Shown here piece after piece: positions 1 to 9,531 of a stretch of 64,000 bases of DNA. The stretch is from contig NZ_JABMKY010000020.1 in NCBI RefSeq assembly GCF_013204845.1, forward strand, positions 62,001 to 126,000. Reading direction: 5' to 3'. Within the stretch, counting starts at the first letter, position 1. Every line of letters begins with the position of its first letter. The DNA is from Paenibacillus qinlingensis (GTDB lineage: Bacteria; Bacillota; Bacilli; Paenibacillales; NBRC-103111). The position numbers and the translations under genes are program-made. The notes under the pieces are model-generated. The model was not told where the DNA came from and did not search any database. It worked only from the letters and a program-made list of their open reading frames with translations.

Positions 1-3000
1 CTTGCTTCCGCGCTTAAAGATACAGTTGGTTTCACAACTGCGGAAGTGGTAGGAGCATTCGCTGCACAAAGTGTCGCTTACCCTTACGCAGAGCCGTCAC
101 AACATTATTTGGATGATGCCCTACTCCATATTCGGAATATTGCATTTGCCAATATGAACAATGGGCAAGGTAGTGCTCCTGAGACTGAGAACGCTAAAGG
201 ATTTGCAGTTGTAGCCCAGGCTATTGCAGCTGGAAACAATAATTCTGTTCTGATTGATGAATATGTGGACGCACTCAAAAAAATCTTGTCTGTGCCTGCC
301 AAAATGCCAAATCTTCAAGCAGGACTTGATGATCGCTCACAATCTCCAATTGTATATGCGATTGCGCTTCTCTGGAACGATACACGGATTACTTCCAGAC
401 TGAGCGTGAACGAGAAAGAAACTTTAATCACATTTATGAAAGCTGCACTGATTGCCGAGATGTACATGTTAAACGATTATGATAAAGATGGCAATTATAT
501 TGGACATACCACAAGAAGATTAGCGATGAATGGAGATTCCAATAACGGGGTTACGGGTAACTTTGGTGAACCTCATTTGACGAGCTTCTTTGCTTCGGCT
601 TTTGCTCTGGGACTGGAAAATATTAAACCGATCATTGCTGCGTATGACCACAAGGCATTTATAGCGGAGTTAAAAAGCAAAGGCTTAACAACGATTGCAG
701 CTAGCTTCGAAAATACGAATAATTTCTCTACAGCTGCGACGGATGCCTTAAAACTGACAGAGAAAGCGGCAAGAGTAGAAGCAACCTTGAAGTCAAGCAA
801 ATGGTCATTTATGAACGTTACGTTAAATGAATTCTTGGAAGATCCTTTGAAAATTCATGCAGCCCAAGAAGCCTTTAACTGGCCGTATTTGGCAGAAGAC
901 GGAGAATTCCAAGGTCAGCTCGGAATGGGGTTTGAATTCCAATCAGCCGATCAAGGCGGGCCAAGAGAATCGCCGAGTTATGTCGTTCTTGGATTGGAAC
1001 CGGCTATTTCCAATACCGTTCTATTAAATCATTTTGGTTATTTGCATACACCAATAAGCACAGATTTAGCAAATCACATCGAGAAATTACAGAAAGTTGC
1101 AGCTAATGATCTGTATGCTAAATTGGTCAATGGGTATTTTGGTCAAAGCTGGATCGATACCCATACGTATACGCTAGCGAATGATGTCTGGTCTTTCTTA
1201 ATGGAACTGCTATTCTCGACGGGAAATATTACAGCAACAACATTTAATGATACGTTCAATTACAGCAGTGTTGGGGATATGACTGCCAAAGGCTGGGTGG
1301 TTGATCAAGCGGTATCGTCAGTAACGCATGACAACATCATTCCTTTCAACAAAAAAACGGTCACGAATTCTTCCGTCGTTGGCGGTCATAACTATGACGA
1401 GAATGAGAAAATATTTACGTTAAATGGAGGTGCTTCGCCTGTCATTGCTTACAATACAGCGAAGAAATTAGCTAACATTAACTATTATGCTTGGATGAGC
1501 ACACCTGCCATTGGCAATGGCGAAGCGGGAATCCTTGCGCGGGTCACAGACGCCAACAACTATTATCAAATTTCGTATACCCAAGATAAGCTCTACATCA
1601 AGAAAAAGGTGAATGGCAGCTTCAGCATCATTGCGGAGAAGGCTTTCACGTTACCAACGACTAGACTTGGAGCTATTTTCTACTTTAACCCATGGGGCTG
1701 GAAGGATACTGTTGTAGAAGCGAAGGCTCATAGATTACGGGCAGAGCTAACGAATGGTACCATTAATGTGTATGTGAATGGCAAAAAAGAGCTAACTGCG
1801 CAGGATGCAACATTTGCAACAGGATATGTGGGAATGACTGCAACGGGTGCGAGTACGAAATTCGATGGCCTTCTGGCTTCTTACACACTACCTGATAAAC
1901 CAGTATTGAATTCTGTTAACGTGGGGAACGGCAGCTTAGGCATTGACTTTACACCGGTGGATGGTGCACTGAAGTATAAAGTCAAGTATGGAACGACTTC
2001 TGGTCTTTATACGAACAGTATTACGACAGGCAGTACAACACCGATCATTCCAAACCTTGTGAACGATACAACGTACTATGTTGTTGTTTCATCGGTCACT
2101 GCACAAGGCGAAAGTGAGATTTCGAATGAGAAATCGGGTACACCTAAAGCGCCCGATGCTGTGACACCTGTCATTACGAGTTTAATTGCTGATGGAAGCA
2201 AGGTTACCGTAAACTTTACAACCGATCCTAAAAATACGTCCTACAAGATTAAGGTTGGAAAGTCGAGCGGAAATTATCTGGGTACGACCTTTGACGTGAC
2301 GAATTCCGGTTATGTTGTGGATCTGCCGCCAACCTCAAGACCGTACTACTTTACTATCGTGCCTTACAATGCCAATGGTGCAGGTACGCCTTCTAATGAA
2401 AGCAGTGTTGTACTGGATACTCCTTTCTTATATATTGCTGGAGTAACAGCAAGCTTGGATGTGGATCCTAAATATATTGCAATGAATACGATTGATGGCG
2501 ATCTGGATCCTGAATCTCGTTGGTCAGCCGAAAAAGAACAGTGGATTCAGTACGACCTGGGCGAACTCAAGGAAATTAACGCAGTTTCGCTAGCTTTCTC
2601 TAATGGCCATGTAAGGAGAAACTACTTTGATATTACGGTATCTAGTGATGGCATCAACTGGACGACTGTTTATCCATCTGGCGTAACAAGCGGCACAACG
2701 CAGGGATTAGAAACCTATAAATTTAATGCTGTGACTGCTAAATATGTTCGTATCTTATGTCACGGACATTCGGTTGCAGGTTATGGACTTGGTTTCAATA
2801 GTATTATTGAAACTCAAATTTTCGCAGCAGCTCCAAGTAAGCCGACTGGTCTGCAAGTGAGCAGTAAAACGGCAAATTCCGTAAGTTTGACTTGGCATGC
2901 TTCTACCAATCAGAGTGCAGCAGTAATCACCTATGATGTATACCAAAATGGAACGAAAGTGAACACATCGGACATCACGAATGCCGCTTATACCATTTCA

Positions 3001-3927
3001 GGTTTGCATCCTCATAGAGATTATGTGTTTACAGTGGTAGCGAAGGATTCCAATGGTAAAGTGTCACCAACCAGCAATCCATTGTCGGTGACAACAGAAG
3101 CAGGAGCCATGAGCGGCACGGTAACCTTAACTGGGGTGAGTATGGTTGAACCCACCATTCCACTTAGTCTGTTCTATGGTCTTGCGGGTGCGCAGAATAT
3201 TACGGCACAGGATATTACGATTACCTATGACAAAACATTGTTCCGTTTCGAAGCGGCAACCGCTGTTCAAAGTGGTACAACGATTGAAAGCTTGGAAAGT
3301 TTGCCAGAGCAAGGAAAAGTTCGCTTCATTGTGTTACATTCCGGTGCTCACAATGCAATCACAGGTGATGTACCTGAAATCTTAAAAATTACGTTGAGTC
3401 CGCTAGCTTCTGGAAACGGTTCTATCGCTGTGACTGCCATTGAGCTATCCAATGCGCAAGGAGATATTCTCGGGGCTCAACTAGCAAGCAAGTCGATAAC
3501 TGTTGGATCAGACAAAACGGCTTTAATTGCTACCATTCAATCTGCTCAAGCCGTCTATGACGCAGCCGTTGAAGGACTGGAGAACGGTCAGTATCCGGCA
3601 GGCACGAAGGAGCAATTGGTGACTGCCATTCATGCAGCTACTGTAGTACGAGATGAGGTTTCCAGTACTTCTCAGGTTGCAGCTGCCATTACTAGCTTGA
3701 ATGATGCGCTCAGTACCTTCCAGAGCTTGGTAATTACAAGTCATACTGGTGACTTTAATGACATTCTCGGGTATGACCTTGGCGATTTAGGTAAAGTGGC
3801 TCCAGCGTTTGGTAAACATGTGGGGCTGTCTGACTGGAACCAAGTTAAACGAATGGATATCAATAATGACGGTATCATTGATATTTATGAAATAACATTT
3901 GTTGTAGAGAAATATATTCACAAATAA
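1..3927 (+). CDS. Secreted multidomain carbohydrate-active protein, 5' truncated, with dockerin-like C-terminus
   Basis: The frame is open to the first base of the window, so the true start and any signal peptide lie upstream; about 1308 residues are visible. The first ~400 residues are mostly helical and unrecognised, possibly an (alpha/alpha) toroid catalytic domain. They are followed by a LamG/concanavalin-like domain (~430-630) and two fibronectin III domains (~635-800). Next come an F5/8 type C (CBM32-like) domain (~815-940), a third fibronectin III domain (~945-1035), a cohesin-like domain (~1040-1165) and a FIVAR-like helical segment (~1170-1245). The C-terminus carries two dockerin-type calcium loops; the last one (MDINNDGIIDIYE) has D/N/D/D/E at the EF-hand positions. 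The architecture suggests an extracellular, calcium-dependent polysaccharide-degrading or binding protein. It lies 76 bases upstream of an SLH protein with its own cohesin-like domain. The catalytic activity is not recognised. Confidence 0.85.
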   Translation, partial: LASALKDTVGFTTAEVVGAFAAQSVAYPYAEPSQHYLDDALLHIRNIAFANMNNGQGSAPETENAKGFAVVAQAIAAGNNNSVLIDEYVDALKKILSVPAKMPNLQAGLDDRSQSPIVYAIALLWNDTRITSRLSVNEKETLITFMKAALIAEMYMLNDYDKDGNYIGHTTRRLAMNGDSNNGVTGNFGEPHLTSFFASAFALGLENIKPIIAAYDHKAFIAELKSKGLTTIAASFENTNNFSTAATDALKLTEKAARVEATLKSSKWSFMNVTLNEFLEDPLKIHAAQEAFNWPYLAEDGEFQGQLGMGFEFQSADQGGPRESPSYVVLGLEPAISNTVLLNHFGYLHTPISTDLANHIEKLQKVAANDLYAKLVNGYFGQSWIDTHTYTLANDVWSFLMELLFSTGNITATTFNDTFNYSSVGDMTAKGWVVDQAVSSVTHDNIIPFNKKTVTNSSVVGGHNYDENEKIFTLNGGASPVIAYNTAKKLANINYYAWMSTPAIGNGEAGILARVTDANNYYQISYTQDKLYIKKKVNGSFSIIAEKAFTLPTTRLGAIFYFNPWGWKDTVVEAKAHRLRAELTNGTINVYVNGKKELTAQDATFATGYVGMTATGASTKFDGLLASYTLPDKPVLNSVNVGNGSLGIDFTPVDGALKYKVKYGTTSGLYTNSITTGSTTPIIPNLVNDTTYYVVVSSVTAQGESEISNEKSGTPKAPDAVTPVITSLIADGSKVTVNFTTDPKNTSYKIKVGKSSGNYLGTTFDVTNSGYVVDLPPTSRPYYFTIVPYNANGAGTPSNESSVVLDTPFLYIAGVTASLDVDPKYIAMNTIDGDLDPESRWSAEKEQWIQYDLGELKEINAVSLAFSNGHVRRNYFDITVSSDGINWTTVYPSGVTSGTTQGLETYKFNAVTAKYVRILCHGHSVAGYGLGFNSIIETQIFAAAPSKPTGLQVSSKTANSVSLTWHASTNQSAAVITYDVYQNGTKVNTSDITNAAYTISGLHPHRDYVFTVVAKDSNGKVSPTSNPLSVTTEAGAMSGTVTLTGVSMVEPTIPLSLFYGLAGAQNITAQDITITYDKTLFRFEAATAVQSGTTIESLESLPEQGKVRFIVLHSGAHNAITGDVPEILKITLSPLASGNGSIAVTAIELSNAQGDILGAQLASKSITVGSDKTALIATIQSAQAVYDAAVEGLENGQYPAGTKEQLVTAIHAATVVRDEVSSTSQVAAAITSLNDALSTFQSLVITSHTGDFNDILGYDLGDLGKVAPAFGKHVGLSDWNQVKRMDINNDGIIDIYEITFVVEKYIHK

Positions 3928-3944
3928 TTGATCGTACAAACAGG

Positions 3945-3978
3945 GGATAGGAAGGTTGCGCAAGTGGCCTTCTTATCC
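3945..3978 (+). other. Intergenic hairpin between surface-protein genes
   Basis: An 11-bp stem (3945-3955 with 3968-3978, one G-U pair) closes a 12-base loop. No T-run follows, so it is more likely a processing, stability or partial-termination element than a full terminator. It sits between the dockerin-like protein gene and the SLH protein gene, which could be cotranscribed. Confidence 0.4.
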
Positions 3979-4003
3979 ATATTTATGAAGAGGAGCGATA
4001 TAG

Positions 4004-5740
4004 ATGAAGTTTTCTAAATTGTTGCATGTACTACTGCTTTCCTCCTTAGTTATTAGTTTATCAAGTCCTATCGAAAGAGCCGATGCTGCTGTTGTTGCAA
4101 CATCGTTTGATATACATCTTGACAGAACCATCATTGTTAGTGGAGATGAGGTGGTTGTGACGATGACCGGAGCTGGCGAGCAGCTGTTTAAAGGCTATGA
4201 AGCGGAGGTTGCTTTTGATGCAACAAAGCTGAGTTTTATTCATGGCGATGCGAATTCGCAACAATTTACCTATCAAGCCGAGTATCTGGAGGGCAATCAT
4301 GCTAAAGTGGCCGTCACGAGATCCTCTCCTAGTGTCGTATCTGCAGATTCGACGCCCATTCTAACTTTTAAATTCAAAAGCATTGCTACTGGTTCCGCTG
4401 ATGTCACTCTTGTTGGCGTAAAGGCTTTGAAACCGCCCATTCTAGCTGCAACGAAATTTACGCCTAATGTAACCAAAGCGGTCACTGTGGGAGCAACTAC
4501 TAGTTCGCCACCAGGTGGTGGCGGTGGTGGAAATCACCCGCCAACTACAGCACCAAGGGCAGGAACAGTTGAAGTTCAGCCAATTAAACATGGTGAATCC
4601 GCTCAAGCAGGACTAGATGCATCAACTTACACCGCAGCTCTTGGACAAGCACCAATGGATCAAAAAGGGAATAAAGTTGTCACCGTTGTTCTTAAACCTG
4701 AAGCAGGCGTCAAAGAATATGTGGTGAGTTTGCCAAAGGAAGCTTTCAACGCTACGAAGCATAAGGCGCAGGAGTCGGATAAGAAAGTAGAAATTCAGTC
4801 TCCGCTTGGAACGCTTACCATACCTGATAATATGTTCAAATTGAAGGATATCGGAACGAATCCCTCTTCAATCGAGTTTTCCATTGCCAAGGCGGATACC
4901 AGCTCATTCTCACCAAAGTTAAAAGAGAAAACGAAGGATAAGCCAATTATTGAACTGACTGTCAAGATCAATGGGGAAGTGGTTACCTGGAAAAATAAAG
5001 ATGCGCCTGTTACCGTTCGTGTAGCCTATACACCAACGGCGAAGGAGCTTCAGGATCCAGAACATATCGTGATCTGGTATGTAGATGGTGATGGCAAAGT
5101 CATTAAGGTGCCATCGGGTAAATATGATGCTGCGACAGGCGAAGTGACCTTCGCAACTACGCACTTTAGTATGTATGCCGTGACGTATGAGGAAACTACG
5201 TATGATGATATTCAGAGTGTGCATTGGGCGAAAAAGCAGATTGAGGTTTTAGCTTCGAAAGGTGTAATTAATGGCACGACTGAATCCACATTCACACCAA
5301 GTGCAAACATTACGAGAGCAGATTTCCTTAAGTTATTAGTTGAGACATTAGGTTTGAGTGCAGAAGTAGAGGGCAATTTTGACGATGTTCAACCATCGGA
5401 TTATTATTACGAAGAAGCTCGATTGGCTAGACAACTCGGAATCTCAGCAGGCGTAGGAAATAATAAGCTTAATCCGCAGGATTTTATTTCCCGGCAGGAT
5501 ATGATGGTTATGGTAGAAAGAGCAATTCGAATCGCTGGGAATAATCGGACAGTTACCAGTGCTGTTGATATGAACAAGTTCACTGACTTCATGAACATTG
5601 CAAGCTATGCGAAGGATAGTATAAGAACCTTGATTCAACAGGGATTGGTTGAGGGGGATGGGCAGAACCTGCACCCGACAGGGAATACCACCCGCGCGGA
5701 AGCAGCCGTATTACTTTATAAATTGTATTACTTACAGTAA
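4004..5740 (+). CDS. S-layer-homology surface protein with cohesin-like domain
   Basis: A 578-aa exported protein. A signal peptide ends near residue 28 (ADA before AVV). A cohesin-like beta-sandwich domain spans ~30-165, then a Gly/Pro linker (~167-182). A beta-rich region (~187-395) of a type common in Paenibacillus surface proteins follows. Three SLH repeats fill ~400-578, each with the ITR or TRAE-like core (NITRADFL, ISRQDMMV, TTRAEAAV). SLH domains bind pyruvylated secondary cell-wall polymer, so the protein should sit on the wall with the cohesin-like domain outward. The start is supported by AGGAG at 3991-3995. The gene is directly downstream of a dockerin-like protein, suggesting an anchoring partnership, but no interaction is shown by sequence alone. 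Confidence 0.9.
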   Translation: MKFSKLLHVLLLSSLVISLSSPIERADAAVVATSFDIHLDRTIIVSGDEVVVTMTGAGEQLFKGYEAEVAFDATKLSFIHGDANSQQFTYQAEYLEGNHAKVAVTRSSPSVVSADSTPILTFKFKSIATGSADVTLVGVKALKPPILAATKFTPNVTKAVTVGATTSSPPGGGGGGNHPPTTAPRAGTVEVQPIKHGESAQAGLDASTYTAALGQAPMDQKGNKVVTVVLKPEAGVKEYVVSLPKEAFNATKHKAQESDKKVEIQSPLGTLTIPDNMFKLKDIGTNPSSIEFSIAKADTSSFSPKLKEKTKDKPIIELTVKINGEVVTWKNKDAPVTVRVAYTPTAKELQDPEHIVIWYVDGDGKVIKVPSGKYDAATGEVTFATTHFSMYAVTYEETTYDDIQSVHWAKKQIEVLASKGVINGTTESTFTPSANITRADFLKLLVETLGLSAEVEGNFDDVQPSDYYYEEARLARQLGISAGVGNNKLNPQDFISRQDMMVMVERAIRIAGNNRTVTSAVDMNKFTDFMNIASYAKDSIRTLIQQGLVEGDGQNLHPTGNTTRAEAAVLLYKLYYLQ

Positions 5741-5754
5741 TTGATAACAACAAG

Positions 5755-5786
5755 GACTTGCGTGATAGTGGCGCAAGTCTTTTTTT
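5755..5786 (+). terminator. Rho-independent terminator
   Basis: A perfect 8-bp stem, 5755-5762 pairing with 5772-5779, is followed by seven T residues (5780-5786). It ends the surface-protein pair. Confidence 0.9.
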
Positions 5787-5812
5787 AGCAAGTGAAAGTC
5801 TAGTAGCCTTTT

Positions 5813-5998
5813 TAAATGGAAAAAGTACATCTATTTTTACTGTATCTTGATGAATATAGCAATTAGATGGAAAAAGTGTAGGTATTTCTCGAGTATTCGT
5901 TAGTTCAGAGGGGAATGGGTGAAATTAGCTGCATATTTTCCAGTTATTCCACTTTTAAGGTGATATATGGCGAATTTAACTGTACTTTTTCCATTAAG
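5813..5998. repeat. Cluster of four dispersed palindromic repeats (TAAATGGAAAA family)
   Basis: Four copies of a ~26-base unit with consensus TAAATGGAAAAagTACAgcTATTT occur here: forward at 5813-5839 and 5864-5890, reversed at 5922-5946 and 5971-5998. Related units recur at 27193-27382. The arrangement allows large alternative hairpins in RNA from either strand. No coding sequence is supported in this spacer (5787-6275). Confidence 0.65.
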
Positions 5999-6025
5999 GT
6001 TTCTAATCGGGGGGATTGTATTGAT

Positions 6026-6058
6026 AACCCAACCCCACCCAACCCCACCCAACCCCAC
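6026..6058. repeat. Short C-rich tandem repeat, 10-bp unit
   Basis: A little over three copies of the unit AACCCCACCC stand next to the palindromic repeat cluster. A longer C-rich tandem array of different unit length (CAACCAGCC) stands next to the related palindromes near 27.2 kb. Confidence 0.85.
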
Positions 6059-6275
6059 GAAAGAATTAAAAGTAGAATTTTTTCCATAGGATGTGAAGTA
6101 GCAGGAGAAGAAGCAGATAAACGTGAAACCTCGGGCAAATAATAGTTCCGAAATTGAGAATTTACATCTTAAAGTCGTATGACAGGAAATGGTAACGAAC
6201 GTATGATGAAGGTAGGACGTGAGGCAGAAGGAAGGAACGAACTGCCAACGAAAAGTTGAAAGGGGTAATTTAGCT

Positions 6276-7427
6276 ATGGCAATCCATCAAGTAGGCATTA
6301 TCATGAATGGGGTTACAGGACGAATGGGAACGAACCAACATCTCATCCGTTCGATTGTAGCAATACGCAATCAAGGCGGTGTCAAATTGCCTAATGGGGA
6401 TGTCATTATGCCGGATCCGATACTGGTCGGCCGCCAAGAGAATAAATTGAAAGCGTTGGCAGAAGCTCACGGAATTACTCGATTCTCGACAGATTTAGAT
6501 GCATGCCTTGCAAACCCGCAGGATACCCTATATTTTGATTCGCAGATGACGAGTTTCCGTGCTGAGAGTATTCGTAAGGCTATCCTCGCAGGAAAGCACA
6601 TCTATTGTGAAAAGCCGACGGGAACGAGTCTTGCCGAGTCACTAGATCTGGCACGCCTTGCGAAAGAGGCTGGTGTGAAGAACGGCGTGGTGCAAGACAA
6701 GCTGTTTCTCCCTGGGTTGATGAAGCTTAAGCGACTGGTAGATTCCGGATTTTTCGGAAAGATATTGACGGTTCGGATGGAATTTGGCTATTGGGTTTTT
6801 GAAGGGGACTGGCAGCCAGGACAACGTCCATCTTGGAATTATCGCAAAGAAGACGGTGGCGGAATTATAGTCGACATGTTTGCCCACTGGCGTTATGTCA
6901 TCGATAATCTGTTTGGCAAAGTGCGATCGGTATCCTGTTTAGGCTATACGCATATCCCTCACCGAGTTGATGAAAGCGGTAACAAGTATGACTGCACAGC
7001 TGATGATGCTGCGTATGCGACTTTCGAAGTTGAGGGCGGTATTATCGTGCAAGCAAATTCTTCCTGGGCAGTGCGTGTCAATCGTGAGGATTTACTAACG
7101 GTTCAGGTAGATGGGACAGAGGGAAGCGCTGTTGCAGGTTTGCGTGACTGCAAGACGCAGCATCGTGTGAACACCTGTAAACCTGTTTGGAATCCAGACA
7201 TCCCGAATCCGTTTAATTTCAAAGAGCAATGGATGGAAGTACCAGATAATCAAGTGTTCGACAACGGTTTTAAAGTACAGTGGGAGTTATTCCTTAAGCA
7301 TATAGTGCTGGATACGCCATTTCCTTGGGATTTGCTCGAAGGGGCAAAAGGAACGCAATTATCCGATTTGGGACTGCTCTCATGGAACGAACGACGCTGG
7401 GTTGATGTGCCCGATTTGAACGTGTAG
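6276..7427 (+). CDS. Gfo/Idh/MocA family NAD(P)-dependent oxidoreductase
   Basis: A 383-aa cytoplasmic dehydrogenase. The ATG at 6276 is chosen over an upstream in-frame ATG (6219) because AAAGGGG lies at 6259-6265 and the fold begins at once. The N-terminal Rossmann domain starts IHQVGIIMNGVTGRMG, and the family hallmark EKP occurs (YCEKPTG). The C-terminal alpha/beta domain carries GGGIIVDMFAHW. The family oxidises or reduces sugar hydroxyls (myo-inositol, glucose-fructose and 3-keto-sugar enzymes are known members). The gene heads a tight run with a DUF993 protein (13 bases downstream) and a TIM-barrel isomerase, so it probably opens a sugar or sugar-acid degradation route. The exact substrate cannot be read from sequence. 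Confidence 0.9.
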   Translation: MAIHQVGIIMNGVTGRMGTNQHLIRSIVAIRNQGGVKLPNGDVIMPDPILVGRQENKLKALAEAHGITRFSTDLDACLANPQDTLYFDSQMTSFRAESIRKAILAGKHIYCEKPTGTSLAESLDLARLAKEAGVKNGVVQDKLFLPGLMKLKRLVDSGFFGKILTVRMEFGYWVFEGDWQPGQRPSWNYRKEDGGGIIVDMFAHWRYVIDNLFGKVRSVSCLGYTHIPHRVDESGNKYDCTADDAAYATFEVEGGIIVQANSSWAVRVNREDLLTVQVDGTEGSAVAGLRDCKTQHRVNTCKPVWNPDIPNPFNFKEQWMEVPDNQVFDNGFKVQWELFLKHIVLDTPFPWDLLEGAKGTQLSDLGLLSWNERRWVDVPDLNV

Positions 7428-7440
7428 GAGGGGGGAGCCT

Positions 7441-8613
7441 ATGTCTATTAGCTTGAAATTGATTGGAGAAGACAGATCCATCTACGATTATAAGGCAGGT
7501 CGTGCAGGAGCATTCGAGCTGCCGAGTGGGAAAACGTTTAATAGCCGGATTGCCTACTCAGCGGCCCATGTCGTCTGCGATCCCTATGCGGATACGGATC
7601 CTCTCGCTAACGCTCAAATAGATTGGGAAGCGACATTAGCTTACCGTAGGTACTTATGGTCAATGGGTTTATCCGTAGCTGAAGCCATGGATACCGCACA
7701 ACGAGGGATGGGCTTGAACTGGGATCGGTCCAAAGAGCTGATAGCTCGTTCCATAGCCGAGGCGAAGGCGGTAGGAGGACGAGTCGCAAGCGGAGTGGGA
7801 ACGGATCACTTGGTTCCAGGTGCTAGTGTAACAATTGAGGACATCATTACTGCGTACGAAGAACAATGTGAGTTTGTTGAAGGGCATGGCGGCTCTATTA
7901 TCCTGATGGCAAGCCGGGCGCTTGCAAGTTGTGCGAAAGGCCCCGAGGACTATGAGCAAGTGTATGGCCATATTTTGCGCCAAGTATCGAGGCCTGTGAT
8001 CTTACATTGGCTGGGAGATATGTTTGATCCTGCGCTCAAAGGATATTGGGGGCATGCGAACGTAAACGAGGCCATGGAGGTATGCCTCCGTGTTATTCAC
8101 GCAAACGCTGAGAAAGTCGATGGCATCAAGATTTCCCTGCTGGATGCCGAACAAGAAATCACGATGCGACGGCGTCTTCCGTCTAGTGTCAAGATGTACA
8201 CGGGGGACGATTTTAACTATCCTTCGCTTATTCAAGGCGATGAGCAAGGCTTTAGTCATGCATTGCTTGGGATCTTTGATGCGATTGCTCCAGCTGCCGC
8301 TTCAGCTATGCATGCATTAGATGAAGGGAATATCGCGAAATATAACGACTTACTTGCTAAGACGGTACCATTATCTCGCCATATCTTTCAGAAGCCAACC
8401 TACGCGTATAAGACAGGCATTGTTTTTATGGCGTATTTAAATGGGCATCAGTCCCATTTCAGAATGATCGGCGGAGCAGAAGGGTCTCGCTCTATCATAC
8501 ATCTCTCGAAGCTATTTACACTCGCCGACCAGGCAGGCTTGTTGGTCGATCCTGAGTTGGCGACTCAGCGAATGAAGTTGGCGTTGGGATTATCAGGAAT
8601 TCAAGGAGGATAA
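7441..8613 (+). CDS. DUF993 family, dihydrodipicolinate synthase/aldolase-like protein
   Basis: A 390-aa protein recognised as DUF993, a TIM-barrel family annotated as dihydrodipicolinate synthase-like. Supporting segments are GVGTDHLVPG, VILHWLGDMFDP, the lysine in VDGIKISLLD (a plausible Schiff-base lysine by analogy with class I aldolases) and YTGDDFNYP. The strong GGAGGGG just before the ATG at 7441 fixes the start. It lies between a Gfo/Idh/MocA dehydrogenase and a TIM-barrel isomerase, so a carbon-carbon cleavage (retro-aldol) of a keto-sugar intermediate is a reasonable inference. No substrate has been assigned from sequence. Confidence 0.85.
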   Translation: MSISLKLIGEDRSIYDYKAGRAGAFELPSGKTFNSRIAYSAAHVVCDPYADTDPLANAQIDWEATLAYRRYLWSMGLSVAEAMDTAQRGMGLNWDRSKELIARSIAEAKAVGGRVASGVGTDHLVPGASVTIEDIITAYEEQCEFVEGHGGSIILMASRALASCAKGPEDYEQVYGHILRQVSRPVILHWLGDMFDPALKGYWGHANVNEAMEVCLRVIHANAEKVDGIKISLLDAEQEITMRRRLPSSVKMYTGDDFNYPSLIQGDEQGFSHALLGIFDAIAPAAASAMHALDEGNIAKYNDLLAKTVPLSRHIFQKPTYAYKTGIVFMAYLNGHQSHFRMIGGAEGSRSIIHLSKLFTLADQAGLLVDPELATQRMKLALGLSGIQGG

Positions 8614-8618
8614 GGTGC

Positions 8619-9440
8619 ATGCAGTTACTACGAGATTGGGAACGTCTCAGCTTAAATCAAATCACAACGTCCAATTGGAGTTTGAAAGAGGCTGTGGAAG
8701 GGAGCGCAAGAGCAGGGATTCCTTGGATTGCTCCTTGGCGCCATAAGGTTGCGGAGATCGGTTTAGCAGAAAGTAAGCGCATCATACGAGACGCCGGCTT
8801 ACAAGTATCGAGTCTTTGTCGTGGCGGCATGTTTCCCGCTGCAACGGCTGCCGAACGCAAGGTTAAGCTTGATGATAACCGCCGTGCGGTCGAAGAAGCC
8901 GCCGAGTTAGGCACAGAGGTGCTGGTACTCGTGTGCGGACCAGCACCGGATCGTGACATTGACAGTGCCAGACAATGGGTTGCTGAAGGACTGGAACAAC
9001 TCGTTCCGTTTGCGGAATCGCATGGGGTTAAACTCGGAATTGAACCACTTCATCCGATGTATGCAGCAGAGCGATCCGTCGTTGTGTCATTAGCGCAAGC
9101 GAATACCCTTGCTGAAAAATTTCTTCCCTCACAAGTTGGGGTTGTAGTTGATGTGTTCCATGTTTGGTGGGACCCCGCTCTGTACCAGCAAGTGGAAAGA
9201 GCAAGTGGACGTATCCTAGGTTTTCATGTATCAGACTGGATTGTCCCCACACCAGATTTGTTGCTGGGACGCGGAATGATGGGGGACGGGGTCATCGAGC
9301 TGCGCCGAATAAGGGCAGCTGTAGAAGCCGCAGGATATGCAGGGCCAATTGAAGTGGAAATTTTTAATCAAGCAATATGGGACCGTTCAGGCGACGAGGT
9401 GCTGGAACTGATGAAGAACCGTTATTTAGAGCATGTATAA
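8619..9440 (+). CDS. Sugar phosphate isomerase/epimerase-like TIM-barrel protein
   Basis: A 273-aa AP-endonuclease-2/xylose-isomerase-like barrel. Metal-ligand-type residues occur in the order expected for the family: LGIEPLHPM (Glu, His), VVDVFHVWWDP (Asp, His), HVSDW (His, Asp), and PIEVEIFN near the end (Glu). AAGGAGGA at 8603-8610 supports the ATG, only 5 bases after the DUF993 stop, so the two are cotranscribed and probably translationally coupled. Members isomerise or epimerise sugars, or catalyse beta-elimination on 3-keto-glycosides. Here it is likely one step of the same pathway as the two genes before it. Confidence 0.88.
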   Translation: MQLLRDWERLSLNQITTSNWSLKEAVEGSARAGIPWIAPWRHKVAEIGLAESKRIIRDAGLQVSSLCRGGMFPAATAAERKVKLDDNRRAVEEAAELGTEVLVLVCGPAPDRDIDSARQWVAEGLEQLVPFAESHGVKLGIEPLHPMYAAERSVVVSLAQANTLAEKFLPSQVGVVVDVFHVWWDPALYQQVERASGRILGFHVSDWIVPTPDLLLGRGMMGDGVIELRRIRAAVEAAGYAGPIEVEIFNQAIWDRSGDEVLELMKNRYLEHV

Positions 9441-9463
9441 TCAGGAGGTGTTCGTTATAATAA

Positions 9464-9494
9464 GGATGAAGAGCGAGCAAATCGCTCCTCGTCC
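9464..9494 (+). other. Imperfect hairpin before AraC gene
   Basis: A 13-base stem (9464-9476 with 9482-9494) has one G-U pair and one mismatch, and no clear T-run follows. It may attenuate read-through from the catabolic genes into the regulator gene. Confidence 0.4.
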
Positions 9495-9531
9495 TGTTTC
9501 GCTGTAAGAGTATTCTGGAGGTGCTGCGACC

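Noticed and set aside
5813..5998. CRISPR-like array of short repeats
   Set aside because: Copies vary in sequence, orientation and spacing, with no uniform spacers and no cas genes.
5915..6142. Open frames on both strands across the 5.9-6.1 kb spacer
   Set aside because: They cross the palindromic and C-rich repeats, have no family resemblance and lack ribosome sites.
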